Shown here: piece after piece, positions 19,590 to 29,118 of the stretch | Layout: each line of letters starts with the position of its first letter | How positions within the stretch are numbered: position 1 is the first letter of the stretch | The notes under the pieces: model-generated | Database searches by the model: none | What the model was told of the DNA's origin: nothing | Seen by the model: the letters and a program-made list of their open reading frames with translations, nothing else | Translations under genes and position numbers: made by a program | NCBI GenBank assembly: GCA_963745955.1 | Contig: CAVUZI010000014.1 | Span: forward strand, 62,001-126,000 | Source of the DNA: Bog-756 sp963745955 | GTDB lineage: Bacteria; Actinomycetota; Acidimicrobiia; Acidimicrobiales; RAAP-2 | Direction: 5' to 3' | DNA length: 64,000 nt

Positions 19590-20933
19590 ATGGTTGACGG
19601 GTACGGGACGAGGAGAGCGACGGAGCCCACCCGTCACCGCCGCCGACGCTCATCGGCGAGCGAGGAGCGGCTGCGCGCCCTGGGTCAACGCATCCCGGTG
19701 AGCCCCGATGAGCTCGAGTACATCGAGGAGCGAAAGGTGGCGCGCCACAGGCTCCTCGTCGCCGCGGCGGTCGTGGCCGTGCTGGTGGCGTTGGCCGGTG
19801 TTCGCTGGTTCGGCCCGGTTCCGGCTCCGTCATTCGAGCCGGCCGTGTCGTCGTCGGTGCGGCTCCCGGGTACCTTGCCGCCGTTGCCCTGGCCGACCAC
19901 GGGCGCGGCGGCACTGGGGGTGGCGGGGGCCGGGAGCCTGGGAGGTGTCGGGAGCGGCCACCCGGCCCCCATCGCCGGGCTGGCCGCGGTCATGACCGCC
20001 TACCTGGTCCTGAGGGACCATCCGCTCGCCGCCGGGGCCGACGGGCCGGTCATCCCGGTGACGACGGCGACGAGCGCCGCCGCCGAGACCGAGGCCGCCT
20101 CCCAGCAGTCGGTCGTCCCGGTGACCACCGGTGAGACCCTGACCGAGCGGCAGGCCCTCGAGGGACTGCTCGTGGCCCAGGGCAACGACATGGCCACCCT
20201 GCTGGCCGGGTGGGACGCGGGGAGCGAGGCCGCCTTCGTGGCCAGGATGAACGCCGCCGCGCACGCCCTCGGCCTCGATTCGACCACGTTCACGGATCCG
20301 AGTGGCCTGGACACAGGGACGGTGAGCACCCCGACCGACCTGATCAGGCTGGGCGAGGCGGCCATGGCCGTTCCCACCTTCGCCCAGATCGTGGCCATGG
20401 CCCAGGTCACCCTTCCGCTGGCCGGGCTCGTCTACAACCTGGACGCCGACCTGGGTCAGAGTGGGATCGTCGGCATCAAGACCGGCTCGGACTCGGCGGC
20501 GGGCGGATGCTTTCTGTTCGAGTCCGAAGAGAACGTGGACGGGAGGAGCCTGACCCTGGTCGGAGCGGTACTCGGACAGGAGGGGGAGAGTCCGAACACG
20601 TCGGCCCTGGATGCCGCCACCGGTCTGGTGAACGCCGCCTTCGCCGCCGCGGGCATGTTCGGGTCCCTCCTTCCCGCGGGGAGTGCCGGTCGGATCACCG
20701 CCCCATGGGGTCCGTCGGTCCCGGTGACGGCCGGCACCGCCGGCGTCGTCGGCTGGCCCGGGCTGACCGTGCCCGTGCGCCTCCACGCCCAGGCGCTGCC
20801 GACGGCCATCCCCGCCGGTGCGGAGATCGGTGTCCTCCATGCCGACCTCGGGGGCCAGATGATCGATCTTGCCCTTCGTTCCTCACGCCCACTCCACGGC
20901 CCCCCGGCCTTCTGGCGGCTGACACGCCTGTAG
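19590..20933 (+). CDS. Degenerate D-alanyl-D-alanine carboxypeptidase (S11) homologue, probably inactive
   Basis: 447-residue protein with an arginine-rich cytoplasmic start, one membrane helix (LLVAAAVVAVLVALAGV) and an extracytoplasmic S11 penicillin-binding fold. The family needs SxxK, SxN and KTG motifs. Here the first site reads PIAGLAAVMTAYLVL, so both serine and lysine are replaced. The second reads AQGNDMA with Q for S. Only the third, GIKTGSDSAAGG, is intact. The protein should therefore not hydrolyse peptidoglycan but may bind it or regulate a partner. It is transcribed away from the hydrogenase operon across a 104-base gap. Confidence 0.78.
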   Translation: MVDGYGTRRATEPTRHRRRRSSASEERLRALGQRIPVSPDELEYIEERKVARHRLLVAAAVVAVLVALAGVRWFGPVPAPSFEPAVSSSVRLPGTLPPLPWPTTGAAALGVAGAGSLGGVGSGHPAPIAGLAAVMTAYLVLRDHPLAAGADGPVIPVTTATSAAAETEAASQQSVVPVTTGETLTERQALEGLLVAQGNDMATLLAGWDAGSEAAFVARMNAAAHALGLDSTTFTDPSGLDTGTVSTPTDLIRLGEAAMAVPTFAQIVAMAQVTLPLAGLVYNLDADLGQSGIVGIKTGSDSAAGGCFLFESEENVDGRSLTLVGAVLGQEGESPNTSALDAATGLVNAAFAAAGMFGSLLPAGSAGRITAPWGPSVPVTAGTAGVVGWPGLTVPVRLHAQALPTAIPAGAEIGVLHADLGGQMIDLALRSSRPLHGPPAFWRLTRL

Positions 20934-20943
20934 ACGGCGTGTC
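20921..20943. terminator. Hairpin at the convergent 3' ends
   Basis: GACACGCC at 20921-20928 pairs with GGCGTGTC at 20936-20943, spanning the stop codon of the S11 homologue. There is no T-run, so it would be at most an actinobacterial I-shaped terminator between the two converging genes. Confidence 0.35.
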
Positions 20944-20984
20944 CCGTCGACCCGTGGACAGTCGGCCGGAGTTGGGACCGACCG

Positions 20985-21704
20985 TCAGGCCGAGGCCCGG
21001 GCATGCTCGGACGGTAGCCACTGCTCGAACCACTCCCCGGCCAGTCGGGCCACCTCGTCGAGCGTCCCCGGTTCCTCGAAGAGGTGGGTCGCCCCGGCCA
21101 CCGTGGCCAACCGGTGGCGGCACCGGAGATGGGCGGCGGCATCCCGGTTGAGTTCGAGGACCTGGTGGTCGGCGGCTCCCACGATGAGCAGGGTGGGACA
21201 GCGCACGGCCGGGAGCCGGGTGCCGGCGAGATCGGGCCGCCCCCCTCGTGACACCACGGCCCGGACCGTGTTGCCGGGCGCGCCGGCGGCCCAGAGTGCC
21301 GCCCCGGCGCCCGTGCTGGCGCCGAAGTAGCCCCGGGGCAACATGCCGACGTCGGCCTGTCGGCGAACCCACTCACCGGCTTCCAGCAATCGCCGGCCGA
21401 GGAGGTCGATGTCGAAGACGTTTCGGCGGTCTGCGCTCTCTCCGGGAGTGAGCAGATCGAACAGCAGGGTCCCGAGGCCCCGACGGTGGAGCGCATGGGC
21501 CACAGAAGCGTTCCGGGGGCTGAGCCGGCTGCTCCCGCTTCCGTGGGCGAAGAGGACGATCCCCCGGGCCCCGGCCGGCACCTGCAGGAGTCCTTCCAGC
21601 TCAGCCACGCCGGCGGGGATGACCACGTCTCGATCCAGGCGGTCGACGAAGGCCGGCTCGGGGGGGACGACTGAGATTCTCACGGAGCAACGCGGCAACC
21701 TCAT
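20985..21704 (-). CDS. Alpha/beta hydrolase (dienelactone hydrolase-like)
   Basis: 239-residue hydrolase with an oxyanion loop GIVLFAHGSGSSRLSPRN, the nucleophile elbow GASTGAGAAL, the acid in LIVGAADHQVLEL and the catalytic histidine in AGATHLFEEPG. It is the third gene of an operon with an erythromycin esterase-like gene and a phosphoribosyltransferase, and overlaps the latter's 3' end. An ATG at 21704 is used; GTG 21683 is also possible. In several actinobacteria hydrolases of this type travel with the same two partners. The substrate is unknown. Confidence 0.8.
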   Translation of the reverse strand: MRLPRCSVRISVVPPEPAFVDRLDRDVVIPAGVAELEGLLQVPAGARGIVLFAHGSGSSRLSPRNASVAHALHRRGLGTLLFDLLTPGESADRRNVFDIDLLGRRLLEAGEWVRRQADVGMLPRGYFGASTGAGAALWAAGAPGNTVRAVVSRGGRPDLAGTRLPAVRCPTLLIVGAADHQVLELNRDAAAHLRCRHRLATVAGATHLFEEPGTLDEVARLAGEWFEQWLPSEHARASA

Positions 21705-22302
21705 CGTCCGATGTCTGCTCGAAATCGCGGTACCAGATCCCGACGGCGACGAAGTGGGCGGGAGTGACCAGGCTCACCACCTGGTCCGCGTCGCTCCGGA
21801 GCTCGTCGACGGTCTGGGAGGGCGCCACCGGGACGGCCACGATGACACGCCGGGCGCCCCGGGCCCGGGCGATGCGCACCGCCGCTCGGGCTGTTGCCCC
21901 GGTGGCCAACCCGTCGTCGACGATGACCACCGTGCGCCCCTTGACGGCAACCGGTGGCCTGTCGTCCCGGTACCGTCTGATGCGCCGGACCAGCTCTTCT
22001 CGTTCCCTGCCCTCCACCTGGGAGATATCCCGCTCGGTCAGCCCGACACGCCGCACCAGATCGGTATCGAGGAGGCGGACGCCCTCCTCCCCGATGGCCC
22101 CGAAGCCCAACTCGGGCTGGAAGGGGAGGCCGAGCTTTCGCACCACGATGACATCGAGCGGCGCGCCGAGGGCGCGTGCGACCTCGGTGGCCACGGGTAC
22201 GCCGCCCCGAGGGAGGGCCAGTACCACCGGGTGCTCGTCTCTGAGCGGCGTGAGCAATTCGGCCAGATGCCGACCGGCATCTCTTCGGTCGGCGAAGACC
22301 AT
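21601..22302 (-). CDS. Phosphoribosyltransferase-domain protein
   Basis: 233-residue type I PRTase. The PRPP-binding motif is VVIVDDGLATGATARAAV, and the N-terminal part has LALPRGGVPVATEVARALGAPLDV. It corresponds to the PRTase half of Rv2030c, a DosR-regulated M. tuberculosis protein that fuses a PRTase to an erythromycin esterase domain; here the two are separate adjacent genes. The ATG at 22302 follows a GGGAGGAG; another ATG at 22350 sits one base after the upstream stop. The last 80 bases overlap the downstream hydrolase gene, an unusually long overlap that could hide a small sequence error. Confidence 0.8.
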   Translation of the reverse strand: MVFADRRDAGRHLAELLTPLRDEHPVVLALPRGGVPVATEVARALGAPLDVIVVRKLGLPFQPELGFGAIGEEGVRLLDTDLVRRVGLTERDISQVEGREREELVRRIRRYRDDRPPVAVKGRTVVIVDDGLATGATARAAVRIARARGARRVIVAVPVAPSQTVDELRSDADQVVSLVTPAHFVAVGIWYRDFEQTSDDEVAALLRENLSRPPRAGLRRPPGSRRGHPRRRG

Positions 22303-22338
22303 GTCTCCTCCCGTGTCGCGGTCTCCTCCCGTGTCGCG
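22303..22338 (-). repeat. Tandem duplication of an 18-bp Shine-Dalgarno-bearing segment
   Basis: Two adjacent near-identical 18-base copies (22303-22320 and 22321-22338), each containing TCTCCTCCC, i.e. GGGAGGAGA on the minus strand. They lie immediately before the phosphoribosyltransferase ATG at 22302 and are in frame with the alternative upstream ATG at 22350. Confidence 0.75.
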
Positions 22339-22351
22339 GGCGCCGGTCATG

Positions 22352-23698
<1,347 letters not shown>

Positions 23699-23732
23699 GG
23701 GTCAACCCTCTGCCATCGGGCACACGTCCGCC

Positions 23733-23747
23733 AGGGTCGGAAGTCCT
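23733..23747 (-). promoter_or_regulatory. DosR-like box of the erythromycin esterase operon
   Basis: On the minus strand this reads AGGACTTCCGACCCT (13/15). Its proximal edge is 35 bases from the ATG, and a GAGGGT hexamer occupies -12 to -7. It lies 60 bases from a second box that faces the divergent PhoU-like gene. Confidence 0.65.
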
Positions 23748-23807
23748 CTTCCGCCGGGAGGTCTCGGCCACCCGGCCAGCCCCGGTGTGGCCCGGTCGCT
23801 GACGGTT

Positions 23808-23822
23808 GGGACGTTTGCCCCT
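23808..23822 (+). promoter_or_regulatory. DosR-like box of the PhoU-like gene
   Basis: Reads GGGACGTTTGCCCCT (14/15). Its proximal edge is 35 bases from the ATG at 23857, and TATCAA fills the -12 to -7 position. The divergent operon has its own box, so both sides of this intergenic region appear to be controlled together. Confidence 0.68.
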
Positions 23823-23856
23823 GGCGACGCCAACCGATCGGGAGTATCAACGGTGT

Positions 23857-25831
23857 ATGGCACAGCTCCCCGCCGCCACCGGAGCGCCTCAGGCGGGCCA
23901 TCCCAAACAGGAGATCGTCCTTGATCTCGGCGAATCGTCCCTGGCCCTGCCGCTACTGGTCAATCGGGGGTTGGAGGCCAACGATCGCGCCAAGTACTAC
24001 CTGGCGCTGATCCAGGCCGCCCTGGCTCACGCCGACCATCCGGACCGACCCTTCTCCTCGCTCCGTGCGGAGCGGTTGGCCGCCGGCGTGCCGGATGAAC
24101 CGCTCGACGGTCTGGTCGGCCGGTCACGAGCCACCGCCGAGTCGTCTTACTTGATTCCCGACATCGGATCCGTCCATACGGCACTGGTGGCCGCGGTGGC
24201 CGAGATGATCGCGCCGTTCGAGGTCGGCCCCTCCAACGCCAACCCATTCTCGGTCCGCCTGGATGCGGCGCTCGCCGGTGCGCCGGACCTTGCCGCCGAC
24301 TGCATCCCCGGGGCCTACGTGGACCGCATGGTCTCCGCCGACCGTGGCTCGGGCGACTCCATCCACCTGCTGATCATGGACGTCCACCGCGCCCTCAACC
24401 AGCTGCAGATCGAGGTGGCGACAGAGAACCTCGATGGCGCCTCCGTCTACGGGCTCACCGATGACGATCGATCCCTGGTCGCCCTGTTCATGGCCGGGGT
24501 CCGGTCCACCGACAGGTTGAAGTTCGACCACCCCGGGTTGGGCACGACGGCCACCCGGGTGGGGACGAAGGTCTTGATCCAGAACGACATCGGCATGACC
24601 GAGGCTCACGTCATCGTCATCACCATCGAGGATCTTGTCGTGACCGTGACCTACAGCGATGTGCATCTCGAACGGCTCCGCTTCTTCGAGTCCATGCTCG
24701 ACGGGTTCGATGTGCAGTGGACCGATGCCCACCAGGAGGTCGGCCACGAGGAACTGGGTCGGTACCATCTGGTCAGCGGGCGCCTGGAGTCAGGCGATCG
24801 CGCCTCGCTCGAGGAGTACCTTCGCTTCCTCGGGTCCCGGTTGGTCTTTCTCATCGACTGGAACCGTGCCCGGAAGCGAATCGCATCTGTGGTCAACAAG
24901 CGCGAGGCGATCTCGCTTCTGCACTGGGCCGCAGACGAGGATTACGGGCACATGGCATTTCTGAAGATGGGCGCCGAGCGTCTCATCTACGAGGCAGTCG
25001 AGCTGACAGGCAGGGTCCCGGCACGGTTCGGCGAGTCGCTGAGCGATTCCATCGGCTCCCAGGCGACACTGGATGTGTTGCGGTTCGCCATCCGCGGTTC
25101 ATCCGAGGGAATGCAGACGGGAAAGTCGCGAACCCTGGTCAGGGATGAGATTCGGGTCGAGCTCCTCAAGCACCTGCGTGCAGTCCACCAGCAACTCATC
25201 GATCTCGTTGCCGAGCACGGGACGCTGGTCGTGGAATCGTCCGAGTCGTTGCGAGCCGCGCTGACCCGGCTCGGGATGTCAGACGGCGTTGCCTACGTGA
25301 AGAGGGCGGCCAGGCGGGCGGCGGCCTGGGAACATCGCGCAGACGAGATTCTGACCGCGGTTCGATTGGCCTCCGGTCGAGTCAAAGGTGCGGAAGCCAT
25401 CGTGTCCACGGTCGCCAGTCTGGACGATTCGATCGATGACCTCGAAGAGGCTCTCTTCCTGCTCACCTTGCTCCCGTCGGACGCCATCGAAGTCGTGTGC
25501 CCGATCCTCGAACCGTTGGCCGGCACGAGCCGTCTTCGCAGCACGGGAGCATCTGAAGGCGCTCGAGATCGCCCGCGAGCTGGTCGGAGGGGTCGGTGAT
25601 GATGAACTGGAGGACTTCCTCCTCGCTGTCGACCAGGTGGCCACATTCGAGCATGAGGCCGACGGTGCCGACCGAATCGCCAGGGGGCGCCTGGTCTCGG
25701 AGTGTCCCGACTTTCGCAGCCTTCACGTCGCCGACCTCATCTCGTGTGCGATGGAGAGCGCCACCGACGGGCTCGCCCATGCCGCCTTCCTCCTCCGTGA
25801 TCACATCCTCGGGCAGATCGCAGCACGATGA
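23857..25831 (+). CDS. Large protein with C-terminal PhoU/DUF47-like helical region (apparent frameshift near 25540)
   Basis: About 657 residues once a break near 25540 is joined: the frame ending PILEPLAG continues in another frame as AVFAAREHLKALEIARELVGG, and one extra base in GGCACGAGCC explains it. The N-terminal two-thirds (LDLGESSLALPLLVNRGLEANDRAKYY and a mixed alpha/beta region) is not a family I recognise. The C-terminal part is helical, with AAWEHRADEIL and ATFEHEADGADRIARG repeats typical of PhoU/DUF47 proteins, which bind metal clusters. It overlaps the truncated dikinase gene by four bases. The ATG at 23857 is placed at a DosR-like leaderless promoter. Confidence 0.7.
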
Positions 25832-27450
25832 GCGCGTTTGTCCCGAGCGGTCGTTCCGGTGGGTGCTTCGTCGTCGGGGCCACGAGTCCTCGGGAGGTCA
25901 CTCCGGCACAGGTGGGCGTCAAGGCCTTCAACCTCATGATGATGAGCGAGGCAGGTCTCTCGATCCCGCCGGCCTTCGTGCTCGGCACCCAGTCGTGCCA
26001 GGAAGTGGAGGCGGCCGGAGGGCGCCTCGGCGACACGCTCGTCGAGGACGTGCTCGAGGGCATCGGGGAGATCGAGAGACGCACCGGCCGACGGTTCGGC
26101 GGCGGCCGTCGGCCGCTGCTGGTGTCGGTCCGTTCGGGCGCGGCGGTTTCGATGCCGGGGATGCTGGAGACCGTCCTGAACGTCGGGCTGTCCGATACGA
26201 CGCTGCCGGGGCTGCTCCGCTCGACCGGAAACCCGACGTTCGTGTGGGACTCGTACCGCCGTCTGATCCAGGCCTACGCCGAGGTGGTCGAAGGGTGCCC
26301 CGCGGCCCCGTTCGCGCGGGTGCTTGCCGATGTGATGGTCCAACGTGGAGCGCCCACCGTTGATGAGCTCGATGTCGCCGCGTTGCAAGAGGTGGTCCAG
26401 GGCGAACTTGCCGCCTTCAAATCGGTCGTCGGTCGACCGTTTCCGCAAGAGCCGAACGAACAACTTCTCCGAACCGTCGCCGCTGTCTTCCGTTCGTGGA
26501 ACAGCCCCAGGGCGGTGAACTACCGTGAGCTGCAAGGCGTGACCGACCTGGCCGGCACCGGAGTGACGGTTCAAGCCATGGTGTTCGGGAACACCGGCGT
26601 GGCATCGGGAGCCGGCGTGGCCTTCTCGCGCGACCCCTCGACCGGCGAGAACCGGTTGTTCGTCGATTTCATCCTCAATGCGCAGGGAGAGGATGTGGTG
26701 GCCGGGCGCTGCCGAGCGGACGAGTCCGATCGCTCGATTGCGGCCGTTCCGGGTTTGGCGCACGCACTGCAGGGAGCGCGCCGCAGGTTGGAGGCTCTGT
26801 TTCGCGATGCCCAGGACTTCGAGTTCACCGTTCAAGAGGGGCGATTGTGGATCCTGCAGACCCGAACGGCCAAGCGCACCCCGTGGGCTGAGCTCCGGAT
26901 CTCCTGCGACCTGGTCGACGAGGGGATCATCGACGTGCCGACCGCGCTCGAGCGGTTGCGCCCCTACGCACTCGGCGCCATTTCCCGTCTTCGGCTGGCC
27001 GACGAACGTGATGCGAAGGTCCTCGGGCGGGGCACCGCGGCCAGTGACGGGGTCGTGGGGGGTCGACTTGCGCTGACCATCGAGGCCGTCCAGCGCTTCT
27101 CCGAGGCTGGAGACCCGGTGGTGCTGGTGCGAGACGAGGCATCGACGGCCGACATCGGAAGCCTGGCCATCTGTCGTGGGTTCGTCACCGCAACCGGAGC
27201 CCGCACGGCTCACGCCGTGGTGGTGGCTCGACAGCTCGGGCTGGCTTGTGTGGTCGGCTGTGGAAGCCTCTCGGTCGACATCGCCCACGGAAGGATCCAG
27301 CTGGGGGACGCCGTGCTCCGCGAGGGCGACCGGATCACCGTTGACGGTGCCAACGGACTCGTCTACAGCGGAGATCTCGCGGTGATCGAGGAGCACCCCG
27401 ATGACCTGATCCGGAGGGTGGAGGAATGGCGGGCCGCGCCGACCGGATGA
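25828..27450 (+). CDS. Half-length pyruvate phosphate dikinase-like protein (ATP-grasp plus phosphohistidine domain only)
   Basis: 540 residues that align with the first part of PPDK: the nucleotide-binding segment GVKAFNLMMMSEAGL, VSVRSGAAVSMPGMLETVLN, and NAQGEDVVAG. A swivelling domain follows with the phosphorylatable histidine near residue 462 in GARTAHAVVVARQLG. The protein stops there, so the PEP/pyruvate-binding TIM barrel (about 340 residues in PPDK) is absent. It may phosphorylate another small molecule, as rifampin phosphotransferase does, or pass phosphate to a partner. The ATGA overlap couples it to the PhoU-like gene. A complete PEP synthase is encoded separately at 40-42 kb. 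Confidence 0.83.
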   Translation: MSAFVPSGRSGGCFVVGATSPREVTPAQVGVKAFNLMMMSEAGLSIPPAFVLGTQSCQEVEAAGGRLGDTLVEDVLEGIGEIERRTGRRFGGGRRPLLVSVRSGAAVSMPGMLETVLNVGLSDTTLPGLLRSTGNPTFVWDSYRRLIQAYAEVVEGCPAAPFARVLADVMVQRGAPTVDELDVAALQEVVQGELAAFKSVVGRPFPQEPNEQLLRTVAAVFRSWNSPRAVNYRELQGVTDLAGTGVTVQAMVFGNTGVASGAGVAFSRDPSTGENRLFVDFILNAQGEDVVAGRCRADESDRSIAAVPGLAHALQGARRRLEALFRDAQDFEFTVQEGRLWILQTRTAKRTPWAELRISCDLVDEGIIDVPTALERLRPYALGAISRLRLADERDAKVLGRGTAASDGVVGGRLALTIEAVQRFSEAGDPVVLVRDEASTADIGSLAICRGFVTATGARTAHAVVVARQLGLACVVGCGSLSVDIAHGRIQLGDAVLREGDRITVDGANGLVYSGDLAVIEEHPDDLIRRVEEWRAAPTG

Positions 27451-27473
27451 CGCCCGTCGAGGTCGTGGGCGAT

Positions 27474-27488
27474 GGGACTTCCGGCCCT
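27474..27488 (+). promoter_or_regulatory. DosR-like box of the polysaccharide deacetylase gene
   Basis: Reads GGGACTTCCGGCCCT, a perfect consensus match. The distance to the ATG at 27525 is 37 bases. TACAAG lies at -13 to -8. Confidence 0.72.
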
Positions 27489-27524
27489 GACGACACCAGG
27501 GTCCATGGTGTTACAAGTGGGGGA

Positions 27525-29039
27525 ATGATCACCATCGGACAACTGCGGCGGATCTTGCCGGTCGCCGGGCCGGGCGCGGCCTGCTGCATCGCGCTCGTTC
27601 TCGGTCTGCCGTCGGCGGCGTCCGCCCAGAGCGCACCACAGCCGGCCTTCTACACCGATCAGGCACCAGGTGGTGCTGCCACCGCAGGGGAACGGGTCAT
27701 CGCCCTCACCTTCGACGACGGCCCGGGCCCGTTCACGCCCCAGGTGCTCTCGGTACTCGAGCAGTACCACGTTCCGGCCACTTTTTTCGAGATCGGCGAG
27801 AACATCGCCCAGTATCCCCAGTACACCCGGATGCTGGCGGACGCGGGATACCCGGTCGAGGACCACACCTGGACGCATCCTGACCTGTCAACCATCCCGG
27901 AGTCGCAATTCCCGTACCAGATCGACCAGACCCAACAGGAGATCCAATCGCTCACCGGGGAGACCCCGCGCTGTGTGAGGCCGCCCTACGACGATTGGGA
28001 TGCCACCGTCCTCGGCCAGATCACCCAGCGCGGACTGACCACCATGAGCTACTCGGTCGATCCCAGAGACTGGAGCCTGCCCGGGGTGCAGGCCATTGTC
28101 AGCGGCGTGGTCGGAGCAGCCTTCCCCGGCGCGGTCGTCGACATGCACGATGGCGGGGGAGACCGCTCCGAGACGGTCGCCGCCCTTCCACAGATCATCA
28201 CCGAACTCGGCAACGAGGGATACGCGTTCGTATCGATCTGCGGGGCCACGGCGCCGGAGGTGCCCCAGACGAGCGCGGTGTACAGCTTCGGTGCAGCTCC
28301 GACAGCCGGTGCATCGATCACCTCCGATGCCCGACTGGTGGGCGCGGCGGTCGATCCACCGGGTGCCGGGTACTGGTTGACGGCACGGGACGGGGGCGTG
28401 TTCAGCTTCGGCGATGCCGGCTTCCACGGCTCGATGGGTGGGAAGCCGCTGGACCGGTCGGTCGTGGGCATGGCCGCCACCTCTGACGGCCACGGCTACT
28501 GGCTGGTGGCCGCCGACGGGGGCGTGTTCAGCTTCGGCGACGCCGGCTTCTACGGATCGATGGGCGGGAAGCCCTTGAACGCCGCCATCGTGGGCATGGC
28601 CGCCACCCCCGATGGCCACGGCTACTGGCTGGTGGCCGCCGACGGGGGCGTCTTCAGTTTCGGCGACGCCGGCTTCTACGGATCGATGGGCGGGAAGCCG
28701 CTCGACCGGCCGGTGGTGGGCATGGCCGCCACCTCTGACAGCCACGGCTACCGGCTGGTGGCCGCCGACGGAGGCGTCTTCAGTTTCGGCGATGCCGACT
28801 TCCACGGCTCGATGGGCGGGACGCCCCTGAACGCAGCCGTGGTGGGCATGGCATCTGATCCGGTGACGGGCGGCTACTGGCTGGTGGGTGCCGACGGCGG
28901 TGTCTTCAGCTTCGACGCCCGGTTCTACGGGTCACGCGGTGGCCAGGGGGACGACGACTTCTTCGCCATCGCCGCAGCCACGGCCGGGAACGGGTACCTG
29001 CTGGCAGGCCAGCACCCGGCGCAGGCATCGGGAGCGTGA
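27525..29039 (+). CDS. Secreted polysaccharide deacetylase with C-terminal 42-residue repeats
   Basis: 504 residues. A signal peptide (MITIGQLRRIL, hydrophobic core, SAASA-Q cleavage site) is followed by a NodB deacetylase domain with LTFDDGPGPF, EDHTWTHPDL and RPPYDDWD, which hold the catalytic aspartate and the metal-binding histidines. From about residue 265 the protein carries five or more repeats of roughly 42 residues with the core GGVFSFGDAGFYGSMGG and GYWLVAADG, probably a beta-propeller-like carbohydrate or cell-surface module. The ATG at 27525 is preceded by GGGGGA. A DosR-like box lies 37 bases upstream, suggesting cell-wall remodelling in the dormancy response. Confidence 0.88.
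   Translation: MITIGQLRRILPVAGPGAACCIALVLGLPSAASAQSAPQPAFYTDQAPGGAATAGERVIALTFDDGPGPFTPQVLSVLEQYHVPATFFEIGENIAQYPQYTRMLADAGYPVEDHTWTHPDLSTIPESQFPYQIDQTQQEIQSLTGETPRCVRPPYDDWDATVLGQITQRGLTTMSYSVDPRDWSLPGVQAIVSGVVGAAFPGAVVDMHDGGGDRSETVAALPQIITELGNEGYAFVSICGATAPEVPQTSAVYSFGAAPTAGASITSDARLVGAAVDPPGAGYWLTARDGGVFSFGDAGFHGSMGGKPLDRSVVGMAATSDGHGYWLVAADGGVFSFGDAGFYGSMGGKPLNAAIVGMAATPDGHGYWLVAADGGVFSFGDAGFYGSMGGKPLDRPVVGMAATSDSHGYRLVAADGGVFSFGDADFHGSMGGTPLNAAVVGMASDPVTGGYWLVGADGGVFSFDARFYGSRGGQGDDDFFAIAAATAGNGYLLAGQHPAQASGA
28390..28960 (+). repeat. 126-bp tandem repeats inside the deacetylase gene
   Basis: GGCGTGTTCAGCTTCGGCGA-type starts recur at 28395, 28521, 28647 and 28773, with a diverged copy near 28900, giving a period of 126 bases (42 codons). 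Copies two and three are nearly identical over long stretches, as expected of recent duplication or gene conversion. Confidence 0.85.
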
Positions 29040-29118
29040 CCATCCGCGCTCGGTACCACCGCTCGAGCTGGGGGTACGGGACCGGAAGTGGGTGTGGTCG
29101 GAGGGAGATGGGACGAGG

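Noticed and set aside
29078..29092. GGGACCGGAAGTGGG upstream of the site-2 protease as a DosR-like box
   Set aside because: Only the first half matches, the spacing (27 bases) would place the expected promoter inside the gene, and no -10 fits. Regulation by association with the Rv2625c family remains possible but is not supported here.
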